Shown: piece by piece, positions 7,481 to 15,746 of the stretch
Layout of the letters: each line of letters opens with the position of its first letter
How positions within the stretch are numbered: the stretch's first letter is position 1
DNA from: a virus
Direction: 5' to 3' (one strand)
IMG/VR virus record: IMGVR_UViG_3300046543_000128
Span: 1 to 53,952 of that record
DNA: 53,952 nt
Made by a program: the position numbers and the translations under genes
The notes under the pieces: generated by a model
Database searches by the model: none
The model's input: the letters and a program-made list of their open reading frames with translations, nothing else
What the model was told of the DNA's origin: nothing

Positions 7481-8847
7481 GCGCCAACGACCTTCAGCGG
7501 TCCGTCCCGCAAGCCGTAGAAGCGGAACAATCCGTTCTCGGCGCCCTTCTGCTCGACAACGACGCCATCGACCGCATCGGCGATCTGCGCGCTGAGCACT
7601 TCTTCCGCGGTGACCATCGCGCCATCTTCGTCGAGATCGTCTCGCTGATCTCTGCCGGCACTGGCGCGGACGTCATGACCGTGTTCGAGCGCCTGCAAGC
7701 GAAAGGCCGCGCGCAAGACGTCGGCGGGCTGCCGTATCTCAACGACCTGGCGCACAGCACGCCGAGCGCATCGAACATCACGCGCTATGCCGACATCGTG
7801 CGGGACCGTGCTCAGAAGCGCGGATTGCTGGCCCTGTCGCACGAGATTCAGGATTCGGTCGGCACCACGCCGGATAGCGCTGCAGTGCTGATCGATCGCG
7901 CGTCGTCGAAGCTGGAGAAGCTTGGCGAGTCTGTCGTGAAGTCGGAGCCGGTCAAGGCTGCGCAAGCATTGGTCGACTACATAACGCACATGGAGAAGCA
8001 GGCGGAAGGCTTGATTAAGCCCGTCTCCACCGGCCTGACGGATCTCGATCGCAAGCTCGGCGGCGGCTTCTATGCGGGCGATCTGGTCGTCGTTGCCGCC
8101 CGCCCCTCGATGGGGAAAACCGCGTTTTCGCTGACGGTTTCGGCGAACGTTGCTGAGACTAAGCCGGTTCTATTTCTGTCTATGGAGATGACGAACCTCC
8201 AGCTCAATCAGCGACTTGTGTCGTCGCAGGGCCGGATCTCTATGGCGACACTGCGCAACCCGGCCGCCATGAGCAACGACGAATGGTCGCGCGTGACTGT
8301 GGCGACACAACGCATTGCCAATCTCGAACTGTATCTCGACGACCAACCGAGCCTGACCCTGCTCGAAGTGCGTAACAAGGCGCGAACTGCGAAACGCAAA
8401 TATGGCTTATCCATGCTTGTTGTCGACTATTTGGGATTGATGGCCACCGCAGACGAGGAGCGGCGTGACCTACAAATCGGCGCGATCACCAAGGGGCTGA
8501 AGAACCTCGCGAAAGAGCTCAGCATCCCTGTCGTGCTTTTGTCGCAGCTCTCGCGCAACGTCGAGCAGCGCCCGAACAAGCGCCCGATGCTGTCGGATCT
8601 GAAGGACTCCGGCGACATCGAAGCCGACGCAGACACGGTTCTGTTCCTGTACCGCGACGAGCAATACAACCCCGACACGATGGATCGTGGCGTCTGCGAA
8701 GTCATCTGCGCGAAGCAGCGTCAAGGTGAAACCGGAATCGTCGGCACTGCGTTCATCGGCGAACAGACGCGATTTGAGGACTTGGCGCACGGCCAGTCGT
8801 TCGGATCGAGAGGCGAATCGAGGCCAAAAAATAGGGGATTCGACTGA
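7477..8847 (+). CDS. dnaB: replicative DNA helicase DnaB
   Basis: A 456-residue protein of normal DnaB length. N-terminal helical domain (PQAVEAEQSVLGALL), linker, then a RecA-like motor from about residue 180: STGLTDLDRKLGG, Walker A RPSMGKT, VLFLSMEM, Walker B MLVVDYLGLM, LSQLSRNVEQRPNKRPMLSDL and an arginine-finger region. It forms the hexameric replication-fork helicase. ATGA overlap with the upstream gene; last gene of the operon. Confidence 0.95.
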   Translation: MSANDLQRSVPQAVEAEQSVLGALLLDNDAIDRIGDLRAEHFFRGDHRAIFVEIVSLISAGTGADVMTVFERLQAKGRAQDVGGLPYLNDLAHSTPSASNITRYADIVRDRAQKRGLLALSHEIQDSVGTTPDSAAVLIDRASSKLEKLGESVVKSEPVKAAQALVDYITHMEKQAEGLIKPVSTGLTDLDRKLGGGFYAGDLVVVAARPSMGKTAFSLTVSANVAETKPVLFLSMEMTNLQLNQRLVSSQGRISMATLRNPAAMSNDEWSRVTVATQRIANLELYLDDQPSLTLLEVRNKARTAKRKYGLSMLVVDYLGLMATADEERRDLQIGAITKGLKNLAKELSIPVVLLSQLSRNVEQRPNKRPMLSDLKDSGDIEADADTVLFLYRDEQYNPDTMDRGVCEVICAKQRQGETGIVGTAFIGEQTRFEDLAHGQSFGSRGESRPKNRGFD

Positions 8848-8864
8848 AAAATCGCGTGCTTTTT

Positions 8865-8897
8865 TTGCCGACATACGATACTATTTAAGCATCGCGT
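8865..8897 (+). promoter_or_regulatory. promoter/operator region after dnaB
   Basis: The dyad ATACGAT-N11-ATCGCGT (8873-8897) overlaps a TACTAT -10 (8879-8884); a weak -35 (TGCTTT or similar) lies about 16 bases upstream. It lies 26 bases after dnaB and should start the 9054-11387 transcript. The rest of 8898-9053 holds only a GGCCAAA...TTTGGCC palindrome. Confidence 0.45.
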
Positions 8898-9053
8898 ACC
8901 GCATTAGATATGTTTCTTTCTTTCTGCGTTTGGGGCCAAAAAATTTGGCCATTCGTTGCAGAAAAGCCAAAACGGCGATGTAAATGTGTGCCGAAGTGGC
9001 ATCTTAACCCATAAAGCCGTCACGGAATAATCGGCCAAACGAGGAGCCATACA

Positions 9054-9296
9054 GTGTTCAAGATCGAAAAAGACATTCCGATTCCCGAGGGCCGCAAGCG
9101 CGGTCGGCAGTCGTCCTACCCTTTCGCCAAGATGTCGAACGGCGAATCTTTCATCGTGGAAGGTGCGGAAGAGCGCATTGCGGTGATCCGTCGCGCGGCT
9201 CACTCGTTCGGCTTGCGCCACCGTAAGCAGTTCATCGTTCGCTTAGTTCCGGGCGGCGTTCGTGTTTGGTGCGCTGGCGACAAGGAGCCGGCATGA
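9054..9296 (+). CDS. small early protein, unknown function (80 aa)
   Basis: GTG start after CGAGGAGCC. Translation begins MFKIEKDIPIPEGRKRGRQS; a basic segment then a mixed alpha/beta region (YPFAKMSNGESFIVEG) resembling small phage proteins of unknown role. First gene of an ATGA-coupled string. Confidence 0.75.
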   Translation: MFKIEKDIPIPEGRKRGRQSSYPFAKMSNGESFIVEGAEERIAVIRRAAHSFGLRHRKQFIVRLVPGGVRVWCAGDKEPA

Positions 9297-9505
9297 GCGA
9301 CCTCCATCGCCAAATCATGAACCTGCGATGCGTGGCGCCGAAGGAATTCGGCATCAACGAGCGCATCGCCTACGCGCAAGGGCATCGCGACGCCCGTCAC
9401 GCCGCTGCGGGAATCGCCAGCGCATCGGCCGAATCTCCCACCGACTTCGCCGCCAATCACCTGACGCCAGAACAGGCGCTCGCCTCCGCGAAGGAGGCGA
9501 AATGA
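9293..9505 (+). CDS. small early protein, unknown function (70 aa)
   Basis: ATG at 9293 overlaps the previous stop and follows AAGGAGCCGGC. Helical, soluble (MSDLHRQIMNLRCV). Contains a Gln/His/Arg/Ala-rich middle. No recognised domain. Confidence 0.7.
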   Translation: MSDLHRQIMNLRCVAPKEFGINERIAYAQGHRDARHAAAGIASASAESPTDFAANHLTPEQALASAKEAK

Positions 9506-9648
9506 CAAAGTTCATCATCGGCGTCGCGATCTACGTGGCGATCAGCATCCTCCTCAAATCAGTCGGCTTGGACATCACCGACTGGAAATACTGGGCGATC
9601 TTCGCTCTCGTGATCGCAGCCGAATGCAACGAGAAGGTTTTTGCATGA
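9502..9648 (+). CDS. small two-span membrane protein (48 aa)
   Basis: Two hydrophobic helices (IIGVAIYVAISILL and YWAIFALVIAA) separated by a short polar turn. Overlaps both neighbours by ATGA. Function unknown. Confidence 0.7.
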   Translation: MTKFIIGVAIYVAISILLKSVGLDITDWKYWAIFALVIAAECNEKVFA

Positions 9649-9941
9649 GCGCCAAAGCCATCCTCTCCTATCTCGAAGCCAATCCTGCTGGCGCCAAGCC
9701 CGACGAAATCGCGGCGCACATCGGATCGCATGTGAACGTCGTCTGCGTGCTGCTAGACCGACTCTGGAACGACGATCAAGTGACGCGCAACGGTGGCGGC
9801 CGATCGCGACTCAAGGCCACATGGCGCATTGCCGGTGCTGAGCCGGTAGCAACGTTCGGCGCGGCTGAAGCACTCGCTGCTATGCAGGCTGCTTGCCGTG
9901 CGCGTCTGCTCGATCAACCTGCGCTGCGGAGTGCGGCATGA
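9645..9941 (+). CDS. winged-helix-like small protein (98 aa)
   Basis: Residues 1-65 resemble a winged helix-turn-helix (MSAKAILSYLEANPAGAKPDEI, then VCVLLDRLWNDDQVTRNGGG), followed by an Ala-rich helix. Possible DNA-binding regulator; targets unknown. ATGA-coupled. Confidence 0.7.
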   Translation: MSAKAILSYLEANPAGAKPDEIAAHIGSHVNVVCVLLDRLWNDDQVTRNGGGRSRLKATWRIAGAEPVATFGAAEALAAMQAACRARLLDQPALRSAA

Positions 9942-10153
9942 AGATGACGAAATGGTTTCCGGGCGATGTGAAGCCGGTTCATGTTGGCGTGTATGAAACA
10001 GCGCCGATGCACGGCATCCAGTTTTTCCAGTTCTGGAACGGCCAGTCCTGGGGCTATGCAGCCCAAGATCCTGAGATGGCCCGCGAATGGTCCGACATGC
10101 CGTCATTTCATCAGAACGATTCATGGCGCGGCCTGGCGAAGGAGGCGGAATGA
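9938..10153 (+). CDS. WFxYWxG family protein, copy 1 (71 aa)
   Basis: Pattern WFPGDVKPVHVGVYET, then FQFWNGQSWG, then SWRGL. The same architecture occurs in the next gene and at 16460-16705, so the phage carries three paralogues. Small aromatic-rich beta protein; role unknown. Confidence 0.75.
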   Translation: MKMTKWFPGDVKPVHVGVYETAPMHGIQFFQFWNGQSWGYAAQDPEMAREWSDMPSFHQNDSWRGLAKEAE

Positions 10154-10389
10154 CCAAAGTCACAGAATGGTTCCCTGCCGATGTAACTCCTGTTCGCGCG
10201 GGCGTCTACCAGACGCGAACCGATTACGAAAAGTGGCTCGATGACAAGGATGAGTGGTTCCAATATTGGGACGGCATCACTTGGCGCGCGACGGGAACAA
10301 CAGTCGATCGAGCATATGGCAACGCTCCGTTTTCCGGCGGCGATTTCGTCAGCGTCGAATGGCGCGGCCTGACGGAGCGCGCAGCATGA
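10150..10389 (+). CDS. WFxYWxG family protein, copy 2 (79 aa)
   Basis: Pattern WFPADVTPVRAGVYQTR, WFQYWDGITWR, VEWRGL. Adjacent paralogue of 9938-10153, with the start overlapping its stop (ATGA). The tandem arrangement indicates local duplication followed by divergence. Confidence 0.75.
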   Translation: MTKVTEWFPADVTPVRAGVYQTRTDYEKWLDDKDEWFQYWDGITWRATGTTVDRAYGNAPFSGGDFVSVEWRGLTERAA

Positions 10390-10475
10390 GCCCCGCCCTC
10401 GCTTGCTGGCTTTTCTGGTCAACCCTGGCGCGCGCATGGATGCCGCCGAAGATCGAGAGAAAGGAGGAAGTGTGA
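10386..10475 (+). CDS. very small protein (29 aa)
   Basis: MSPALACWLFWSTLARAW, then a charged tail. The ATG overlaps the previous stop and its own stop overlaps the next GTG start, which argues for a real coupled gene despite its size. A hydrophobic N-terminus may insert in the membrane. Confidence 0.5.
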   Translation: MSPALACWLFWSTLARAWMPPKIERKEEV

Positions 10476-10660
10476 GCGATTGGAAACCGATTGAGACGGC
10501 CCCCAAGGAAGGACAATTCTTGGTCTACATGCCGGACGAGAAGCGGTCGCCCATCCAAGTAGCAGAGTGGCATCCGAACGTGAAAATCATCGGAAATCAT
10601 TTTGCTTTCGACTTCCCGCCTGTAACGCACTGGATGCCGCTTCCAGACGCGCCGAAATGA
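10472..10660 (+). CDS. DUF551-like protein (62 aa)
   Basis: GTG start after AAGGAGGAA. Has the DUF551 pattern: WKPIETAPKEG near the start and THWMPLPDAP at the end, with a V.EWHP segment between. DUF551 proteins are common in phages and prophages; their role is unknown. Confidence 0.8.
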   Translation: MSDWKPIETAPKEGQFLVYMPDEKRSPIQVAEWHPNVKIIGNHFAFDFPPVTHWMPLPDAPK

Positions 10661-10914
10661 AGCAACCAACGAAGCACGCACCCTTAGAAACGCCGAACCT
10701 GCGGGCCAGCGAGTTCGGCGATCCACTCGAAATTTTGATAAGAAGAGAGGCGTCATCGTGCAACCATTGTGTGTGGTCGGTGGGGAAAATCCAATTTTTG
10801 GGCGACGCACTCTGCGCTCAGCTTCGACCAATGACGAAGCGATGCAACCAGTTTGCATGTTTAGAAACATGGAAGCGTGTCTCTCTTTCGCATATTCGTG
10901 GCGCGCGAAATTAG
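10657..10914 (+). CDS. Cys-containing protein, possible zinc binder (86 aa)
   Basis: ATG overlaps the DUF551 stop. Contains CNHCVW, a later C, and KRCNQFAC, a plausible four-Cys metal site. No strong ribosome site, so translation is probably coupled. Confidence 0.55.
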   Translation: MKQPTKHAPLETPNLRASEFGDPLEILIRREASSCNHCVWSVGKIQFLGDALCAQLRPMTKRCNQFACLETWKRVSLSHIRGARN

Positions 10915-10967
10915 GCGTCAAGATCGGCGAAATCAAGGAATACACGGGCAAGGAAGGCGGCACGATC

Positions 10968-11387
10968 ATGCTCTCCACGCACGAGAAGAAAGCGCAGGCG
11001 TCTTTCATCCTCGAAGTGATCGCCAGTCACCTGTCGCTCGATCAGCGCGCCATGCTTAACGCAACGTTCGGCGGTGAGAACGGCGAGCGAGCTGCTGGCA
11101 TCGAACGGCTCATGCACATGTGCGCAGGCATGCACTCCAATCGTCATCTCGTCTCCCTGCTGCTCATGCGCGAGTTCATCGACAGCAAGCGACAGGAGTT
11201 GAGCCAGGCACGCATCGCGCTCGAATGCGGCGTTAGCCCGATGACGGCCTCGCGTGTTGCGGCGAAGATCATGCACGCGATCGGGGACTTACGCGACAGC
11301 ACGTATGAGAAGCTGCGGCCAGCCTTTGAAAGGCGCGCATGGGTTGCGCGAGAGGCGTCAACAAATAGCGCACTTTCTGCTTGCTAA
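10968..11387 (+). CDS. HTH-containing protein, possible regulator (139 aa)
   Basis: Start at 10968 (MLSTHEKKAQASFIL) chosen for AAGGAAGG upstream; a longer frame from 10758 overlaps the previous gene. Near the C-terminus SQARIALECGVSPMTASRVAAKI is a good helix-turn-helix. It could be a late regulator of the antiterminator/sigma-like class, but no family is certain. Confidence 0.65.
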   Translation: MLSTHEKKAQASFILEVIASHLSLDQRAMLNATFGGENGERAAGIERLMHMCAGMHSNRHLVSLLLMREFIDSKRQELSQARIALECGVSPMTASRVAAKIMHAIGDLRDSTYEKLRPAFERRAWVAREASTNSALSAC

Positions 11388-11411
11388 AACGATGCCGTAA
11401 TAGTATCTTTG
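11381..11411 (+). promoter_or_regulatory. early promoter with operator dyad
   Basis: TTGCTA (11381-11386), 17-base spacer, TATCTT (11404-11409). Operator AAACGAT-N11-ATCTTTG (11387-11411). A second, wider inverted repeat GATGCCG...CGGCATC spans 11391-11427. Drives 11448-14607. Confidence 0.6.
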
Positions 11412-11447
11412 CATCTATTGCGGCATCACACCAACGGGAGGAAAGGA

Positions 11448-12551
11448 ATGAGCACGGAATTGACCGTCATCCAGCGCGCGGCGAAAGCGCTTGGCTCAGC
11501 AGAGAACGAAGCGGTGCTCGCGGAGATGGTGAAGAACTCCGCTGCCATCATCGAGATCAAGAATGCTGACGGCCGCACGCAATGCCACAGCGCATACATG
11601 ACGCTGAAGAACCGCCGCACCGCCATTCGAGGCGTCGGTAAGGAAGCGCGCGACGACGCGACAAAGTTCTCGAAGGCTGTGATCGCAGAAGAAGATCGAC
11701 TCGTCGCTATCATCGAGCCGGAAGAGATCCGCCTGCGTTGCCTGCGCGACAAGTGGGATGCAGACCGCGAGGCCGAGCGCGTCGCCAAGGAGCAAGCCGA
11801 GGCGAATCGCATCGCCGCTATTCGTGACCGCATCAACGACTTGCGCACGACGCCGGTCGATCTGATGAACTCCGCGCCGGATCGTCTTGAGAACGCGATC
11901 GCCGACATCGAAGAGTTTGTCGTGACGGCGGAAGTGTTCGAAGAGTTCGCCGACGCTGCGCGAGCCGCACAGGTCGAAGTTGTCGCAAAGCTGAAGGAGA
12001 TGCACGCGGCGGCCGTCCAGAAGGTCGAGCATGAAGCGCAACTGGCCCGTGAGCGCGAGGAACTGGTGCGCCTTCGTGCGGAGCAGGAAGAGCGTGAGCG
12101 TCAGGCGGCGGCAGCGCGCGCCGAAGAAGAGCGCCGGGCGCGTGAGATCCGCGAGCAGGAAGAAGCCGATCGACGCGAGGCGCAGCGACGTGCAGATGAA
12201 GCGATGCGCGCAGAACGCGAAGCGCATGAGGCAAAGATGGCGGCTGAGCGTGCGGAGATAGCCCGCCAGCAAGCCGAGATCGCGGCAGAGCGGAGCCGTC
12301 AGGAAGAAGAAGCCGAAGCGAAGCGACAAGCCGAAGAAGCCGCAGCGCGCGCAGAAGCAGACCGTATCCGTGCGGAGCAAGAGGCAAAGGTCGCAGAGGA
12401 AAATCGCCGCCGGCGCTATGAATTCCTGTTGGGCGGCCCAGCACCGTCCGAAATGATCGGCGTCATCGCGAAGCACTATGGCGTTGACGACGTGACGGCG
12501 CTTAACTGGCTGAACATCAACGATTGGGCGCTCGTCGAACTCACGGCATGA
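11448..12551 (+). CDS. long coiled-coil protein (367 aa)
   Basis: ATG at 11448 follows GGGAGGAAAGGA. Residues 1-90 are a helical head (VIQRAAKALGSAENEAV). Residues about 190-335 are an uninterrupted Glu/Arg/Ala coiled coil. The C-terminal 35 residues form a small conserved-looking domain (PSEMIGVIAKHYGVDDVTALNWL). Proteins of this shape sit beside recombination genes in many phages, sometimes described as DUF1351-like or TolA-like; the function is not known. First gene of its operon. Confidence 0.8.
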   Translation: MSTELTVIQRAAKALGSAENEAVLAEMVKNSAAIIEIKNADGRTQCHSAYMTLKNRRTAIRGVGKEARDDATKFSKAVIAEEDRLVAIIEPEEIRLRCLRDKWDADREAERVAKEQAEANRIAAIRDRINDLRTTPVDLMNSAPDRLENAIADIEEFVVTAEVFEEFADAARAAQVEVVAKLKEMHAAAVQKVEHEAQLAREREELVRLRAEQEERERQAAAARAEEERRAREIREQEEADRREAQRRADEAMRAEREAHEAKMAAERAEIARQQAEIAAERSRQEEEAEAKRQAEEAAARAEADRIRAEQEAKVAEENRRRRYEFLLGGPAPSEMIGVIAKHYGVDDVTALNWLNINDWALVELTA

Positions 12552-12661
12552 CACCCGACACGCTCTCCATCCTGATCGCATACCTGCTCGGCACATTCGC
12601 GCTCGGGCTTGCGATCGGGTTCTTATACGACCAAACGAAAAAGGATCTGAGGAAGCTATGA
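12548..12661 (+). CDS. single-span membrane peptide (37 aa)
   Basis: MTPDTLSILIAYLLGTFALG: one transmembrane helix then a lysine-rich tail. Both ends overlap neighbours by ATGA. Confidence 0.65.
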   Translation: MTPDTLSILIAYLLGTFALGLAIGFLYDQTKKDLRKL

Positions 12662-13002
12662 CCAAGGAAGTCGACGATGCGATTCATCGGGCCGCTCTCG
12701 AGGCAGGCTTGTTCGTCAGCAAGGACGACGGCTCAGACCTCACGCTGAATCCCGAAGCGCGATACGTGACCGTGATGCGCTTTGCTCGCGCCATCATGCG
12801 CAAAGCAGAACTGAAGACGATCGAAGACACGCTGCTGACGATCTCTGAGCCGGTCGGCATGGCGTGCTGCGGCCATCCTGCGGACGATCATGGCTACGTC
12901 TGCTGCGGCAATGGCGATCCGGATTTCCGCACGATGCAGGAGGTTGAGAAGGTGCTGGAGGGATGGCGCGACAAGCTGATCGGCGAGAAGGAGCCAGCAT
13001 GA
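12658..13002 (+). CDS. Cys/His small protein, unknown function (114 aa)
   Basis: Helical first half. In the middle, ACCGHPADDHGYVCCG contains two CC pairs and two His, a probable metal site. GAGGAAGCT precedes the ATG. No family recognised. Confidence 0.7.
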   Translation: MTKEVDDAIHRAALEAGLFVSKDDGSDLTLNPEARYVTVMRFARAIMRKAELKTIEDTLLTISEPVGMACCGHPADDHGYVCCGNGDPDFRTMQEVEKVLEGWRDKLIGEKEPA

Positions 13003-13403
13003 CCGAGCACGACATCAAGTGGCGCGACATACAAACGCGATTCAGCTATCAATTCCTCGTCACGGCTGACGACTCGCTCAACGAACTGTGCCCGCTCGAA
13101 GTGCTGCACGGCTCGCATATGCGCGAGTACGAAATCGAGGCGTGTCAGCAGCGCATCTTGGATCTGCCGTTCGCGCAACGCTACGCAAAGGTGCTGACGC
13201 TGTGGCGCATGCTGGAAGCGGTAGAAGCGGATAGGCCCGTCAAGCAATCGGATGCGGTCGCGGAGGCGATGGCGCTTGCGCGAAAGTGGGAAGCCAAGGG
13301 CGTCATCGTGACGATCGAGCGCGTGTCGAATCAGGAACCGGCGATGGGCAATCATCATCCGGTCGTGCGCGCATGGGCGAAGCGGTCGAAGGAGCCGAAA
13401 TGA
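12999..13403 (+). CDS. small early protein, unknown function (134 aa)
   Basis: Start at 12999 (MTEHDIKWRDIQTRFSY) overlaps the previous stop and has AAGGAGCC upstream. Mostly helical; no domain recognised. Confidence 0.7.
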   Translation: MTEHDIKWRDIQTRFSYQFLVTADDSLNELCPLEVLHGSHMREYEIEACQQRILDLPFAQRYAKVLTLWRMLEAVEADRPVKQSDAVAEAMALARKWEAKGVIVTIERVSNQEPAMGNHHPVVRAWAKRSKEPK

Positions 13404-13681
13404 TAACAACCGAACAAACGCGCGCCCTCTATCAACAAGCATGGGCCGAAGCACCGGACGGCGCCCTGATGCACTACTTCGCGCAGCTCGTAGCAAGCCA
13501 TGCGCGCGATCAGGCAGAAAGCGCCCGCCTCGACTTCATGGTCCGCCGCTCAGCAGTCGTGCAGTGGTATGGCGAGACGTGCCAGCTTCACGGCGACCAA
13601 GGCGTCATTTCCGGTGAAGGCGAGTTCTACGATTCTGCTCGAGAAGCAATCGACGCGGCGATGGCACTGGAGGCGAAATGA
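13400..13681 (+). CDS. small early protein (93 aa)
   Basis: MITTEQTRALYQQAWAEAPDG; the second half has the phage-typical pattern ARLDFMVRR...FYDSAREAIDAAM. ATGA-coupled. Similar C-terminal patterns occur in other phage proteins of unknown role, including 24456-24941 here. Confidence 0.7.
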   Translation: MITTEQTRALYQQAWAEAPDGALMHYFAQLVASHARDQAESARLDFMVRRSAVVQWYGETCQLHGDQGVISGEGEFYDSAREAIDAAMALEAK

Positions 13682-13779
13682 CCAAGCGTGACGTATTCGC
13701 CGCATGCATGTATGCGTTAGCCGCGAACGAATTCATCAAAACGACTGTCAGTGCGATCTTTCACGCGCTCGGGAGGTGA
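13678..13779 (+). CDS. very small protein (33 aa)
   Basis: MTKRDVFAACMYALAANEF. The start overlaps the previous stop and GGCGAAATG gives a site. It ends at GGGAGGTGA, which doubles as the ribosome site of the next gene. Confidence 0.5.
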   Translation: MTKRDVFAACMYALAANEFIKTTVSAIFHALGR

Positions 13780-13780
13780 C

Positions 13781-14119
13781 ATGACAGTCTACGTCGATGA
13801 CATGTATCTGTATCCGATGGGACAGTACGGCCGCATGAAAATGTCGCACATGATCGCCGACACGACCGACGAGCTGCTGGCGATGGCGGCAACGATCGGC
13901 GTACAGGTGAAATGGCTTCAGAAGGCCGGCACGCACGGCGAGCACTTCGACATTGCGCAGAACAAACGCGAGCTCGCGCTGAAGAACGGAGCCGTCGCGA
14001 TCACCTTGCGCCAGTGCTCGTCGATGTGCGCACGACGCCGCGCCGAGAATGTGCTTGGCAAGCCGGAAGACGCCGAGGCATGGCGCAACAACTACGCAAT
14101 GAGGAAGGAGACAGCATGA
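13781..14119 (+). CDS. DUF4031 family protein (112 aa)
   Basis: Shows the DUF4031 layout: MTVYVDDMYLYP, HMIADTTDELLAMA, a W near residue 46, HFDIAQNKRELALKNGAVAI. The family is widespread in bacteria and phages with unknown function. Start chosen at 13781 behind GGGAGGTGAC. Confidence 0.85.
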   Translation: MTVYVDDMYLYPMGQYGRMKMSHMIADTTDELLAMAATIGVQVKWLQKAGTHGEHFDIAQNKRELALKNGAVAITLRQCSSMCARRRAENVLGKPEDAEAWRNNYAMRKETA

Positions 14120-14607
14120 GCATCGCATACCGCGCCATGATGTTCGCGCGTGAAGCGCACAAGACACAGGTTCGAAAGTACACGGCGAACCCGTATGTCG
14201 ATCACATCGCCGAAGTCGCCGGCATCGTTGCGACCGTCTCGCAGAACGAAACCATGATCGCCGTTTCCTGGATGCACGACACGATCGAAGACACTGCGGC
14301 GACAGAGGCCGATCTACTCGCGCAATTCAGCCCACTGATCGTCCGCGGTGTCATGCTGCTATCGGATCTTGAGACAGGCAACAGGGCCGAACGAAAAGCG
14401 GCATCACGCGCCCGACTGGCGGCGGCGCCAGGCTGGGTCCAGACGATCAAATGCGCCGACCTCATCAGCAACACGTCGAGCATCGTCAAGCACGATCCAA
14501 AGTTCGCCGTGACGTATCTCGAAGAAAAGCGCCTGCTACTCGACGTTCTGACGCACGCCGACCCTCGCCTGCTGCAGCTCGCGCGTGCGCAATCCGAAAC
14601 AATGTGA
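14116..14607 (+). CDS. HD-domain phosphohydrolase, SpoT/MESH1-like
   Basis: A 163-residue single-domain protein. HD signature: DHIAEVAGIVA followed by AVSWMHDTIEDT, and a later KCADLISNTSSI. This matches small ppGpp hydrolases (MESH1 type) and related nucleotide hydrolases. It may remove (p)ppGpp and lower the host stringent response, or act on nucleotides; the substrate is not proved. It ends the operon. Confidence 0.8.
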   Translation: MSIAYRAMMFAREAHKTQVRKYTANPYVDHIAEVAGIVATVSQNETMIAVSWMHDTIEDTAATEADLLAQFSPLIVRGVMLLSDLETGNRAERKAASRARLAAAPGWVQTIKCADLISNTSSIVKHDPKFAVTYLEEKRLLLDVLTHADPRLLQLARAQSETM

Positions 14608-14637
14608 ACTCACGCGCAGAAACGTATCTTTTTCCGC

Positions 14638-14668
14638 TTGCTTTAACGTCGCTCTTTTAGTATCGTTA
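14638..14668 (+). promoter_or_regulatory. early promoter with operator dyad
   Basis: TTGCTT (14638-14643), 17-base spacer, TATCGT (14661-14666); operator TAACGTC-N11-ATCGTTA (14644-14668). Starts the recombination operon 14713-17312. Confidence 0.6.
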
Positions 14669-14712
14669 CATCAACGCAGCAAACACAACAACAACCAAGG
14701 AAAGGACCAACC

Positions 14713-14985
14713 ATGAAGCTCCAGCACCACGTACACAACGGCTTATTACGCCTCGCATCTGGCTTTTCCCTGCAACCGTCAGACGTTGCGGGAAAAATTT
14801 TGCCCGCAAGCGACACTGTAAAAGTATCGTTTCAGCAATTTCCGAAGAACATGGACGTGAAGCATATCCGTCCGTCGCTTTCGGACAGGATCGACCTCGC
14901 GCTGTTGGAGTTTCCGGGCCGGACAGCGTTGCTGTTTGCGGCTCTGGCGGCGCTGGTTGTGATCGTTGCAAGCGTGGTGACGTGA
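14713..14985 (+). CDS. single-span membrane protein (up to 90 aa)
   Basis: ATG at 14713 follows AAGGAAAGGACC. A C-terminal transmembrane helix is clear (ALLFAALAALVVIVASVV). An internal ATG at 14851 (MDVKHIRPSLSDR) would give 44 residues and would place the dyad at 14808-14832 outside the gene, so the start is uncertain. Confidence 0.6.
   Translation: MKLQHHVHNGLLRLASGFSLQPSDVAGKILPASDTVKVSFQQFPKNMDVKHIRPSLSDRIDLALLEFPGRTALLFAALAALVVIVASVVT
14808..14832 (+). promoter_or_regulatory. extra operator-like dyad
   Basis: AAGCGAC-N11-ATCGTTT with TATCGT as a possible -10 and TTGCCC 19 bases upstream. It lies inside the longest reading of the 14713 gene. It could be a second promoter/operator for the recombination genes. 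Confidence 0.35.
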
Positions 14986-15167
14986 TGAGCGATGGCGCCG
15001 AGTGGTGGCAGCAGCAGCAACAAGACGAACAGCAAATTTTCGAGCAAGAGCGAACCGGAGAAACAAATGAGCGTAGCAACCTTGATTTTGGGCGAGAGCG
15101 GAACCGGCAAGAGCACTTCCATGCGCAATCTCGACCCGGCGCAGACCCTTTTGATTCAAGCGATTAA
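14985..15167 (+). CDS. doubtful Gln-rich ORF (60 aa) overlapping the ATPase
   Basis: MSDGAEWWQQQQQDEQQIFE. The start couples to the previous stop (TGATG), but the last 101 bases overlap the P-loop ATPase in another frame. The shared segment is better explained by the ATPase; the 5' half may only be a coupling leader. Confidence 0.3.
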   Translation: MSDGAEWWQQQQQDEQQIFEQERTGETNERSNLDFGRERNRQEHFHAQSRPGADPFDSSD

Positions 15168-15723
15168 GAAGCCCCTGCCCTTCCGGGCTAAAGGCTGGTC
15201 GTATCGCACGAAAGAAAACCCGTCTGGAAACATCTTCGTCACCGACAAGGCGGATCAGATCATCGCGTTGATGAGCAAGACGCAGCGCAAGGTCATCTTG
15301 TTCGATGACTGGAATCTGATGATGACCAACGAATTCATGCGCCGCAGCTCAGAGACTGGTTTCCAGAAGTTCAGCGAGATCGGCAAGAGCGCGTGGGACG
15401 TGATGATGTCCGCCTCTGTTCTGCCGGATGACGTTCGCGTGTATTTCCTAGGCCACGTATCGACTGACGAGCTCGGGCATATCCGGGCTCGCACGATCGG
15501 CAAGATGCTCGACGAAAAATGCCCGGTCGAATCACTTTTCACGATCGTCCTTCGTGCTGCGCTCATCAATGGCCGACACATCTTCAGCACGCAAAACAAC
15601 GGCTCCGACACCTGCAAGTCGCCGATCGACATGTTTGCCGAACACCACATCGACAACGACATTGCGGCAGTCGACGCAGCAATCACCGACTTTTACGGCA
15701 TTACCCAACCGGCTACGGCCTAA
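15067..15723 (+). CDS. P-loop ATPase, Sak4-like recombinase
   Basis: A 218-residue protein with Walker A GESGTGKS at residues 9-16 and Walker B KVILFDDW near residue 75. This is a RecA-core, AAA-type fold of Sak4 size. Sak4 proteins help phage DNA recombination together with an SSB; the next gene is an SSB, which is the usual pairing. ATG at 15067 follows CCGGAGAAACAA. Confidence 0.75.
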   Translation: MSVATLILGESGTGKSTSMRNLDPAQTLLIQAIKKPLPFRAKGWSYRTKENPSGNIFVTDKADQIIALMSKTQRKVILFDDWNLMMTNEFMRRSSETGFQKFSEIGKSAWDVMMSASVLPDDVRVYFLGHVSTDELGHIRARTIGKMLDEKCPVESLFTIVLRAALINGRHIFSTQNNGSDTCKSPIDMFAEHHIDNDIAAVDAAITDFYGITQPATA

Positions 15724-15746
15724 CCCCGCGAACCAAAGGAACGCAC